Part shown: piece after piece, positions 22,549 to 32,178 of the stretch | Position numbering within the stretch: the stretch's first letter is position 1 | Layout: each line of letters opens with the position of its first letter | Assembly (NCBI GenBank): GCA_010093605.1 | Contig: MU004200.1 | Span: forward strand, 254,155 to 318,154 | Reading direction: 5' to 3' | Length of the DNA stretch: 64,000 nucleotides | Source: Lophium mytilinum | Lineage: Eukaryota > Ascomycota > Dothideomycetes > Mytilinidiales > Mytilinidiaceae | Made by a program: the position numbers and the translations under genes | The notes under the pieces: model-generated | Databases searched by the model: none | What the model was told of the DNA's origin: nothing | Seen by the model: only the letters and a program-made list of their open reading frames with translations

Positions 22549-24147
22549 ATGGCTCCGGTACGATAATCCTTCTCTTTTAGTCACATGGGATTGAAATCAC
22601 CTTTACTACCGTCCATCTTCATATCACGGGAATCTCAGTTTGAATTATTCTTTGTTTAGCGGCATCACGTTGGGTGGCACGCGCTTCTGCGAACTCAGCA
22701 TCAACTCTTTAAGTACCATTCAAACCACCCTGCATAAGTTCAATTGGCTTCATACATCTTGCCGGATAAAGTCATGATTCGTTCCATTGGTGCATGTGGA
22801 GATATTCTGATGTTCATATCTTGGACCTCATGCTGATACCTACCATAGTTTCGCGCTCGAGACCGGACCAACCGTTCGGGACGCGGTCAAGTAGAGCACA
22901 ACGTGCTCGAAGGCCTACCAATCAATCAATATCGCGAAGTTGAAGTTACCGTAGGGCAAAATCTCGAGGAAAAGGCATCGATAGACAAAGATGCTTGGCC
23001 TGAGCTTCCCATGCCTCGAGACTCCCATCTTCTTCCAGAGCACTCGCAACAACTCCTCCGCGCTGCTCGCGCTGGCCGCTTGTACAAGCCACCACTGCCG
23101 GTTGACGAGGAGAAAGAGAATCCTGACGAAGAAGACGAGAACAAGCAAACCCAACGAACCTTCACGGTCAGAAAATACGTCAAGGTTGCCCGAACTGCGG
23201 AGGAGCCAGAACCTGAGTATCTAGCCAAGAGACGCAAAGGCCTGCCGTCTCAATACTCTGTCTACAGTGGCGCCGTTGGACCGCTAGCACAGACTGGATC
23301 ATTCCGAAAAACCAAAGTCAAAAAGGTCGACAATGATGGAAATGTGAGCGTTTACGAGGTGCTGGTTCCAGAAGGTCAAACGGTGGAAGGTGAAGTGCAG
23401 GATAACGAAACTTTACCCGATGCTCCCCCCGTGGCTGCTGTTCCGGGTACAGTGGTCGAAGGTGTCGGTGTTGTGAATCCAGAGGGAGTGGTGGTTTCAA
23501 ACGACCTCATCCAACAAACACCACCTCGTAGGAGACCTCCCATTTCAAAGAAGAAGAGCAAGAAGGGCCCTGGAAGAGGGAAGAAGAAGGTGGCATTCGA
23601 AACTGAAGGTGCTAACACGGGTAATGTAGCAGCGGACGGCTCCAACACCTTAAGCGCCCCAGGCAACAACACAGAAGGCGGGTCGATTGGACCTTCTGAT
23701 GGCGATACTCCGATGGCAGACGCCCAGGACGGGGAGGATGAAGAAGGCGAGGACGGCGAAGATGAAGACGGATCGGATGACGATGATCGAGAGGAAGGGG
23801 AGCTTCCACAAACCCCAGTCCAGTCCTCATCTCCTTCCAAGAAAGCCGAACTTTCAACGGATCCTGTCCGAGAATCGACTCCTCCATCTGCACCAGACAC
23901 AATCAAATCTCCTGCTAAAGAAGAACCAAAAACTCGCTCTAGCAGAGATCCTTCCAGCTCGCCAGATCTTCCACTAGCCATTGCTCATAGCCGGCAAAAC
24001 TCGATGAATCAGATCCCTACGTTGGATTCGCCCAGTGCTCCTGTTGCGCCTGCCTCCGGGGATGTACACTTTTCGGACGGTGAACCAGACCTCTTTGGTA
24101 GCTTAGAAAGGCACTTGGATAAGGACGGCAAATCGGACGCCACCTAG
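22549..24147 (+). CDS. Conserved nuclear-looking protein of unknown function, acidic and lysine-rich
   Basis: Proposed exons 22549-22557 (only ATGGCTCCG) and 22849-24147, with a 291-nt intron between GTACGA and CCATAG; 435 residues. The splice yields MAPFRARDRTNRSGRGQVEHN; without it the downstream frame has no ATG near its start. The first half is well conserved in character (VLEGLPINQYREVEVTVGQN, YLAKRRKGLPSQYSVYSG, KTKVKKVDNDGNVSVYEVLV). The second half is low complexity: a Lys/Arg patch (SKKKSKKGPGRGKKKVAF), then a strongly acidic Asp/Glu run and Ser/Pro-rich segments ending DVHFSDGEPDLFGSLERHL. The basic patch suggests nuclear location and the acidic run suggests histone or basic-protein binding; both are inference. 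No enzymatic domain seen. The first exon is the least certain part. Confidence 0.7.
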
Positions 24148-24871
24148 TAACCTCTCCGACTTCAAGTGGGAGTAAACTTCTTGGAGGTCCACTTGATTTA
24201 ACTGGGTTTGGCGTAGCAAAGATGGCGTTGGATACTTGTTTGTTCTTGCTGCTTGGATTACTACACATACTCGGCGTTTAAAGCATGAGTAGAGGCCTCT
24301 AGCAATTAATAACATTAGCTGAGGCCGAGGATGAAGACGCTTTAGGTGGGATTGGAAACCTGCCTCTACAGAGTGTTGTTGTCATGATAGCTGAAGGCTA
24401 AAGGAATTATACCAGTAATGAGAGCAATACTTTCTTGTCCTGAATTAGAACCCTTCCAACAAGCCATAATCCAGCCCTTGCTATTGCTCCTTCTGAGGGA
24501 GGCCTCCGACCTATGCCACTACTCAGGCGGCGTGATCGGCTTGACAAAGTGACTGTCCTGGGCTTTCAATTAGATAAATTGGCCTAATGAGTGTATCGGT
24601 TAACAGTCACCTGGAGCAATGCTCACTGCAACAACGGTGGTGGTAGTATGATGTCACGTGCAGCGAGAGGAGGGCGCGTTGAGCTTCGACCTCCGCTTCA
24701 ACCTTCGCATCCCCACCAGCGAGCGACGATCCATCAGTACCATCACCGGGAACATGGCCTCACGAAGGTAGAACAGTGTCACCGCACTCGCCGCTTCATT
24801 TATATCTATATCCTCAGACTTCTGTCACGTTACCCTGCAGGCTCGTAGCTCTTGTGTAGTCTTTAGTAGTA
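24148..24871. other. Intergenic region upstream of ATG29
   Basis: 724 bp containing a 3' flank and the ATG29 promoter. A short open stretch at 24591-24848 has no family features. Nothing further recognised. Confidence 0.5.
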
Positions 24872-26694
24872 ATGTCCAGACCAACCTCTCAGAACATGGC
24901 AGGGGTCAAAGGCATCCATACTCGCAATCTGTCGAATCCTTCTGCCCCACAAGATCCGAGGGCACAGCGAAGAGCTTCCGTTCTCTCGAAGCCAGAAATA
25001 CACTTCACGGCCTTCATCAGGCTACCTTTTGCGCGCGGCGACTTTGTAGATCCTCCGCAGGTACAGCTATCTTTTCGGGCTCAAGAGATTGCACAAAGCT
25101 AACAGTGCAGGTGGATTGGAACGCGACCAAAGATCGAGCTCTATGGAAGATCATCTCCCGGTCCCCAAAGACGGCCGACCTTGATTGTATGCTGCTCTAC
25201 TTGCTTCTCAAACCCAGTCCAAGAACGAAGCTAACTTTCTTTAGGGGAGGACTTGTATGCTATTAGAGCCCACCGAGTGCACAACAAAAGCTAATATCAC
25301 GCTCAGGGCCCTGAAATTCCAAGTCTCCCAAGCTTTCATGCTCCAGCAGGCAGCATGGCTATACGAACGACACCTGACCCACGTCCGCGCGCAAATGAAA
25401 AAAGTTGGAGGCTCAAACACGACAACGGGGTCTGGCGGTAGCTCACATACAGTTGTTGGCGGGATACCGATGAAGAGACTTGGAAGTGGAGGTTCTGCAG
25501 GTTGGTATACCCCAAATTTATGATAGCCATGGACTCACATCAATCAGCCTCAAGAACACCTTCCGCATTATCCATTCGGCCCCGGGATAGTCCCATACCT
25601 AAAGGAGATACTAGCACGCCAGGAACACCACGAACAATGGGTACGTTCTCGGTGAACACCATACCTCATCTTCAGTATGCCTTCTGACCTCACGTAGCAC
25701 CGCCATTATCTCGTAACCCCTCTACAAATACAGTAACGCAATCCCGAGCGAATGTCCCAGCTACAACTACAAACATAGCCCCCCGGTATCATCTCCAGCG
25801 CTCGTTCCGCTCTTCCTTCCCTCCACCTCTCAAATCCACACCCCCAGTCCTCTCTCCACCGACCGAGCTCGCTACAAATCCTTCAGAGCCCACGTCCCCA
25901 ACCATCAGTGCCCTCTCATCCTCCAGCTCCTCCGAGTCATCCGAGGACGAGACCTCCAACCCGCTCCACCGCAGCCAGCTCTTCAAGCGCCCGCCCCGCT
26001 TCCGCGCCCAGAAACCGCGCGGCCTCGCCACCCTCGACGACGAAGACCACGAAGGCGACGACGAAGACGACTCGGGCTCCTTCCTCCCCTTCGCCCAAAC
26101 CGAACGCACCTCCGACGCACCGCGGAAAGACGACCCCAGCGCAACACTGCGCGACACGTCGCCCCCGCCCGCACGCGTCCCAAACCCAAAATACCTCTCC
26201 GAGGACACCAACAAAGCGCCCGTCTCCGCCACCCATGGCTACAGCAGCCTGCGCGGCGGGGCCTCCAAGGGCAAGGGCAAAGTGCCCATGCACCCCATCA
26301 GCTCATCGGCCACCAGCTCCGCCAGCGACGCGCCGCACCGGCCGTCGACGATGAGCCCGCATACGCTGAGCCCACGACACAGGGCGGAGCTGGCACGGTT
26401 GAGCCCGCGGCGGAGTGCGAGTGGCGCGGCGGGCGGGAAGAGGGAGGGCAGTGATGGGACGCCGAGTATGGGGAGTAGCTTCAGTGACTTAGATGGTATG
26501 TCAATTTTCCAATAATTTGCGCCGTCTAGATTAACGGTTTGAATGATTTGTGTGAGCTTGAAGATTGGGTGGTATGCTGACTTTGTTTTCTAGATGCTAG
26601 TATCACGCAGTCGGCGCTCGAGGAGGCGTTGTTGAGCAACATGCAGCATGGGAGGATGAGCACGCTTAGCCAGCTTCGATCGAGGTATCTCTGA
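24872..26694 (+). CDS. ATG29: Autophagy-related protein 29
   Basis: Seven exons: 24872-25060, 25111-25186, 25245-25254, 25307-25500, 25548-25640, 25698-26495 and 26594-26694; 486 residues. The N-terminal Atg29 domain is recognisable: HFTAFIRLPFARGDFVDPPQ, VDWNATKDRALWKIIS and FQVSQAFMLQQAAWLYERHL. Exon 3 is only 10 nt and encodes the W-E-D-L turn between SPKTADLD and ALKFQVS; skipping it would break the frame. The rest is a long Ser/Pro/Arg-rich disordered tail with an acidic patch, ending in a short conserved helix (SITQSALEEALLSNMQHGRM). Family knowledge: Atg29 joins Atg17 and Atg31 in the scaffold of the Atg1 complex at the phagophore assembly site. An alternative start lies at 24896 (MAGVKG). 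Confidence 0.92.
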
Positions 26695-26889
26695 TGGATG
26701 GAAGCGCGACGCGTATGCTCTACTCACAGATTTGGCAATACTAGTGGATGGTGCAAATATCGCCTATCGATACACAATATATCTGCAATTTATGGATTCA
26801 AGGAATTCCACTGTATGCGCTTCATCGATGCAAACAGCCCGCTTACAGTAATCCATATATTGGAGCATCTAGGGGTATCAAAAACCCAT

Positions 26890-28584
26890 CTACCCTTGCC
26901 TCGGCCCCTCCCCAATCTCCAACTCACTCATCAACTCCCCAATCCCATCCTCCACAACATCCAGCCCCTTAAACCCATCCTCCACCACCCACCTCTGCCG
27001 CCCACTCCACAGCACCCCACACGCCTTCCCCACGACCAGCAACCCGGGCGGCCGACTACCCTCCTCCTCCACGGCCGCGCACACAAACTCCAGCGTCGTC
27101 CTAATAACCCTCTGGTCCGGACAGCTCGCCCGCTCCAGCACCGCGCACGGCGTGCTCTTCGGCCACCCTTTCTTCTCATCGCCCACCAAACTCTCCACCA
27201 GCGCCGCGAGCCGATGCAACGCCATCAAAAACACCGTCGTGCGTGACTCCACATACGCCGGCGGATCCGGCGCCGCGCCCTTCCGCCCCGTGCCCGTGCA
27301 GATAAGCACCTGATCCGCGACGGCGCGATGCGTCGCAGGGATAGCCGCGAACAGCGGCGCGCTCAGCGCACTCGTGATGCCCGGCAGCACCGTCGGGGTC
27401 CAGCCATGGGCGCGGAAGAAGTCGAACTCCTCGCCGCCGCGGCCGTAGATATAGGGGTCGCCTTGCTTGAGCCGCACGACGTTCTGGCCGGCTTGCAGGC
27501 CCTCGAGGCCCATGGCGAGGAGCTCTTCCTGCGCGCGCTCGGCGTTGCCGGGGAATTTGCGCGCGATGTAGACGGTGGTGCGGCGCGGGACGAGGTCGAG
27601 GACGGGGGAGGGGACGAGTTTGTCGGCGAGGATGAGGTCGGCGGAGAGGATGGCTTTATGGGTTGCGCGCGTGAGGAGGTCCGGGTGGCCGGGGCCGGAG
27701 CCGGCGAGGATGATTCGGCCTCGCTTTTTTCTGTTGTCTATGGCTGTGGGCGATAGTCCAGATGTGGAAGAGGTGGAGTAGCTGCGCAGTGCCGTCTCGA
27801 CGTCTGCGTCTGTGATGGCGGCGAGGCGGCGAAGGGGCCAGTACTCGCAAATCTGGGCGAGCCAGCGCATGCGCCGGGTTTTGGCGGCCTCGATGTCCTC
27901 GGGGGTTATAAGTTTGTTAAATGTGGATGACTGCCCGCCATCTTCCTCCTCCGCTTCGAGGTCCATCGACAGCTCTACCGCGTGGTCTTCTTCCCAGATG
28001 CGGCGGCGAATTGTGCCCAGGCGCTCCACAGCAGCGCCTAGGTGTGAGGGAAGCGAAGAGGCAATCTCGCGGCGGATGCGAGCAGAGAGTTTGCAGCCCT
28101 TGCCGGAGGTTGTGACGCCGATTTGGAGGGGACCGTCGGAGTGGGTGGAGAGGAGGGTGAAAGTGCATAGGTTGGGCGCGTCGGCGACGTTGACGGGAAT
28201 GCGCAGTCGCCTGCATAGGCTGGAGATGTGAGTACCTTGAGGATGTTAGAGGTTCTGCTGCTGCTACTTGGAGCATAGGTGCGTACTTAATGGGTTCTTG
28301 CCCCCAAGTGTCACAAAGACGGCGTCCACGACATGGTCTACCTCGTCGCGACCCAGGGTCGTTAAGTCGCTGTCTCTGAACGCCCTCTTCATCCACTCCA
28401 CCTCGCCTTCCTCTATCCGCTTTGACAAACCATAGTGTAGACTGGCATCCTCGGGCGCGACGAGGAATGGTTTCGCGCCAACTTCAATGGAGCGCGTGCA
28501 TCGAGCACCGGCCAAAGGATTGGATCCAACTATGAGGTGTATGTGTGAGGTCGAGTCGACGGCAGTAAGAAGTGCGGGCGCCAT
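26890..28584 (-). CDS. Siroheme synthase: precorrin-2 dehydrogenase/ferrochelatase fused to uroporphyrinogen-III C-methyltransferase
   Basis: Exons 28584-28287 and 28235-26890; intron 51 nt; 547 residues. Residues ~1-230 form a Met8-like part: a Rossmann-like start (LIVGSNPLAGARCTRSIEVG, followed by FLVAPED), DAVFVTLGG, IPVNVADAPNLCTF and the ferrochelatase-side GPLQIGVTTSGKGCKLSARIR. From ~271 the methyltransferase (SUMT) follows with GRIILAGSGPGHPDLLT, LADKLVP, VRLKQGDPYIYGRGGEE and VLPGITSALSAP. So one polypeptide combines what yeast splits between Met8 and Met1, resembling the domain logic of bacterial CysG. It makes siroheme for sulfite and nitrite reductases. The nucleotide loop is GSNPLAGAR rather than GGGxVA, so dehydrogenase competence should be checked. 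The C-terminal ~100 residues after the SUMT core are divergent. Confidence 0.92.
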
Positions 28585-29010
28585 TCAAGTGCGGGCGGTC
28601 TTGGGTAGATGCAGTGTCGCACTGTGCTATCGTGGTCCCAGCGGGTAAAGGAGGGAGCAATGGGTAAGGAAAAGAGCGACGAAAGACTATTTACAGGTGA
28701 AAAGATAATTGCCAATGTGGCAGAGCGGAGGGCGGAGATGCAGTGGTTGACTCTCAACTGGGAGCTTTTTTGCAGGGTCAATGGCGCGATCCAGTGGTGG
28801 CGTTCCTATTATCGGCTTATCGGTCATCAGAGCCTAGCCGTTTTGGCACATAGTCCAGGATTTCAACATCTCCGAGGAAAAAGTGGAAATATACTCCGAT
28901 GGAAGATATCGTACTCAAACGTATGTTTATGTGTACTCTTTCAAAACGATCAGACGTGCTGATAGTTGGTCCAACAGGTTTCCGTAGGCATGGGTATCCA
29001 GGTTGAGAAG
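28585..29010. other. Spacer between siroheme synthase start and RAV2 stop
   Basis: 426 bp between two minus-strand genes: the promoter of the siroheme synthase gene and the 3' flank of the RAV2 gene. A plus-strand open stretch at 28609-28962 has no family features and is treated as chance. Confidence 0.45.
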
Positions 29011-30077
29011 CTACTCCTCCTTGCCCATGACAATATCGAGAGCTTTGCGGCTGAGACCAACGCTGTGCTCCAGAGCATTGAGCTTCGCCATGGCTGATAT
29101 CAGTGCCGGGTCCTGGCTCTCGACTCGGATCTTCTCTTTGACGCGAACCTCCTGGTCTCTATAATTGAAAACTCGGTCCACTTCGTCGTGTATTGGTGGA
29201 CGGGTACCACCTAAGGCCATCGCAAGCCTGCCACGGATGTCAAAACCAGAATGCGATTCTTCAGCTGGGTTGCAGAGTTCTAGGGTCCGTATTTCGAGGA
29301 GGAGGGCCGCATCGAATATGGATAGATGGAAAGAAACATTGCGGGGTAGCGGAGGGTCGAATATCTGGACGCTCTATTAGCATCAAAGTTCCTAACTAAA
29401 AGCTAGGACATACACACCTGCTCGTCTATAGGGTTCTCGGTCCACGGACGCTGGACATCTGAGTATCCCTTGAGTGCTTGTCGTGCTTCCTGTATGTTGT
29501 CGTACAGGAGCTGGAACTGGCCGGAAATGAAGTTTGCATTCTTGGCATCTCCAGTCCATGTAGTCACATCAATCACGTCCAAGCACGCGTTTATCAGTGT
29601 TCGGACAGACGTCAACTGCTCGATTACAAGGGTCGGGGCTTGCGGCGCAGCCGAGATAGCGATGTCGTAGCTCGAGCAGCCGCGAGGGGGTGGGAGGCTA
29701 GCCAGTCTGAGTTTGATATTCTACATAGACTGCGTCAGTGTGGAACGGTCAGAAGGGGAATAGGTAGCCATACGCCCTTCACTATGCGGGTCCCGACACG
29801 CGTAACTAGGCCTTTGAGGGACTCTGAGCGGACCGAGGTGAGGACGAGTGTTGAGCCGTTCTCGTTGGGTGCGAGCAAGGCAGCGCATTCTTCTAGCCCA
29901 GCCTTGAGGGAGTGGAGGGTGTCCTGGAGCTGGACTAGCAGCCATTCGAGTTCCCGGTCCTGTGAAGGGCATTAGGTTGGATCAAGAGCATGGTGTGATA
30001 GTAAAGCATACTTGAGCAGCGGAGACTTGGTGGGCAAGCTGGTCAGGGGAGATAGGGGGCCAAACAGCGGCAGACAT
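29011..30077 (-). CDS. RAV2: Rav2/Rogdi-like RAVE complex subunit (V-ATPase assembly)
   Basis: Exons 30077-30012, 29959-29774, 29720-29418 and 29364-29011; introns 52, 53 and 53 nt, all in phase 0; 302 residues. Recognisable Rogdi-family segments: DRELEWLLVQLQDTLHSLKAGL, LKGLVTRVGTRIVKG joined to NIKLRLASLPPP, TLINACLDVIDVTTWTGD, and the C-terminal FDPPLPRNVSFHLSIFDAALL ... FDIRGRLAMALGGTRPPIHDE. Family knowledge: Rav2 is a subunit of the RAVE complex that reassembles V1 with Vo at the vacuole and endosomes; the human homologue is ROGDI. Length agrees with the family. The promoter side contains a four-fold short repeat (separate entry). Confidence 0.88.
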
Positions 30078-30154
30078 GGCGTAGAGTCTAATCAGACAGA
30101 TCTCTATTCTACTGTCTGCTGAGGAACTGTTGTAGAAGCAGTAGCACTGTATCA

Positions 30155-30262
30155 AAAATGGTAGTCTTGGAGCTAAAGTGGTAGTATAACCTACCGAATC
30201 TAGCGGTTCTCATGCAAAAAGTGGTATCTGCCCGAGCTCAGCTGCAGAAAGTGGTAGTCTTC
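30155..30262. repeat. Four copies of an AAARTGGTAGT-like motif upstream of RAV2
   Basis: Copies begin near 30155 (AAAATGGTAGTCTTGG), 30175 (AAAGTGGTAGTATAA), 30218 (AAAGTGGTATCTG) and 30248 (AAAGTGGTAGTCTTCC). All are on the plus strand, so inverted relative to RAV2 transcription, and lie within 190 bp of its start codon. They could be repeated transcription-factor sites or a decayed minisatellite. Nothing else was seen in the 678 bp spacer 30078-30755. Confidence 0.55.
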
Positions 30263-30755
30263 CACGTATGGCAGCCTCGTCGGCGCTTTCTGACTGAGTG
30301 GCTTGACACGGGACGCTCGGCAGATCGTCGTCATCCTTGCACCCTCGCAGAAGCGTCATTCCGTCTCACCTCTAATTATCATGCTGCACTTGGGGCGCCT
30401 ATCCCGTATACTGCCACCGGATACAGACGTCGACGCTGGGCGGTCGCTCATGTATCACGGTCGCTTTCGCGCTGGCACTGTAGCCGTAATGGTGGTGCTC
30501 AGGTGTTCCCGAGGTATCACGCAGTGACGTAGCGCCATGATTTTACCTAGGTAATATACGCTAAGCACCTTGGTAAATGTGCCTGGACCGCGAACAAACA
30601 TCGATACGTCACCCCGGCGCCAGCCCCTTCATAAACACGGCCCTGCTCGCTCGCACTCCTTCTAAGCGTTTCATCCAAATCCCCAGTCTACCAATCTCTG
30701 GCTGCGAAGCGTTTCCCGCCACATACTAACCCACAGCACCCTTAATTCCACCGCC

Positions 30756-31613
30756 ATGGCACCCGCATCGCGTATGTAACACCAGATGCCATGCAATTCC
30801 ACTAGTCTAACTAAGCTGCAGGCCCCATTTTCGGGATCGTCTCCCTGATCATTCTGGCTGGCGGCATCCTGCTCCAATTCCTCGTAATCCTCTCCGGTGC
30901 CGTCAACAGCAGCCCCGAAAACCAGATCTACTTTTTGGAAGCCAGCAACATCGGAAACATCGCCGGCGCCCGCAATCCTTCGCGATGGACCTTCTTTGCT
31001 GTGTGCGGCGCCGACTCAAAGGGCCACAATACCAATTGCGGCAAGGTCGTACCCGCGCTACCCTTTGATCCACCCCGCAACTTTGGCACCACAATGAACG
31101 TACCCGACCAGTTCATCGGCACCCACAAGTTCTTCTACCTGTCCCGATTTATGTTCGCCTTCTACCTCATCGCCCTCTTCTTCGCCGTCTGCGCTCTGTT
31201 TACCGGCCTATTGGCCCTTTGCAGCAGACTGGGCGGCTATCTCTCTGCCTTAACCGTTTCCGTTGCCCTTTTCTTCCAGACCCTGGCGGCCGCCTTGATG
31301 ACGTGAGTCCCAACATATCCGTCCAACACACTTATCACGTGTCTAATACATCAACAGTGCCTGGGCCGTCAAAGGGCGTGATGCCTTCAAAAGCGGCGGC
31401 CATAGCGCTTCTCTAGGCAAGAAGGCTTTCGGCTTCACCTGGGGCGCCATGGCCTGCTTTTTCATCGCCACCGTGCTCTTCTGCCTTGGCGGTGCCGCCA
31501 GCCGCGATCGCAGTGGCACCGTCAGTCGCAAGCGATCAACTCGCTCCACCCGCAGCCGAGGCAGCTTCCTCGAGACTGATAGCCAGAAGCGCGTTAAGGA
31601 TGATTACGCTTGA
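30756..31613 (+). CDS. SUR7/PalI-family four-span membrane protein
   Basis: Exons 30756-30771, 30822-31302 and 31358-31613; introns 50 and 55 nt; 250 residues. The first exon encodes only MAPAS plus one base. Four membrane segments: ~residues 8-29, ~114-138, ~146-165 and ~190-211. The loop after segment 1 carries the claudin-like W-x-C-x-C signature (RWTFFAVCGADSKGHNTNCG; W61, C67, C78) of the SUR7 family. A basic Arg/Ser-rich cytosolic tail follows (SRKRSTRSTRSRGSF). Family knowledge: Sur7-like proteins mark eisosome/MCC patches or act in cell-wall and pH sensing at the plasma membrane. Which branch this one belongs to cannot be settled from sequence alone. Confidence 0.88.
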
Positions 31614-32178
31614 AGCGCTACCCGCAAGAGTCAGATATTTAATGGCGCAAAAGTTGTCTATATTTTGTCGGAAAGAGGTAGTAGTGTCGATGAAAGATCC
31701 GCTTCTACATAACGACATTACGAGCTAATTGGATTCGAGCCGAGATTGTATGATAATGTGCAAATTCTGTTGCCAGACCTCTTCATGTTTATATACCACA
31801 TGGCTGGCTATAAGCTCATGTATTTACTTTACGTAATAAATAAAACATAATGCTATTGTCTATATCTCTATATATCTTGTCTGGGTCAATCATTCAACAT
31901 CCGTCACTGAGTCTTTGCACTGATACTTACTATTAACCAGTCAATTGTCGTCCGACTTTACCAGCATCCAATCAAATAGCTTCAGGGGCCAAATTACTTA
32001 ATCGATGTCAACCTCGCGTCAAGAGTTCAAGCTTTTGTACTATATGAACAATTGTCATAAACATTAGCCTACAGTCATTGAAGAATACTACCAACCTAAG
32101 TAACCAATCCACATACACCGACTAGCCTACAGACAAACCTCCACTCCCCAACTCCAAACCACAGCATCCCCAACCCCC
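31614..32178. other. Convergent intergenic region, AT-rich
   Basis: 565 bp between two convergent stop codons. AT-rich with several polyadenylation-like stretches (AATAAATAAAACATAA near 31837-31852). No gene or RNA recognised. Confidence 0.5.

Noticed and set aside
25789-26293. Several long minus-strand frames opposite ATG29.
   Set aside because: They arise from Ser/Pro/Arg-biased, GC-rich coding sequence of ATG29 exon 6.
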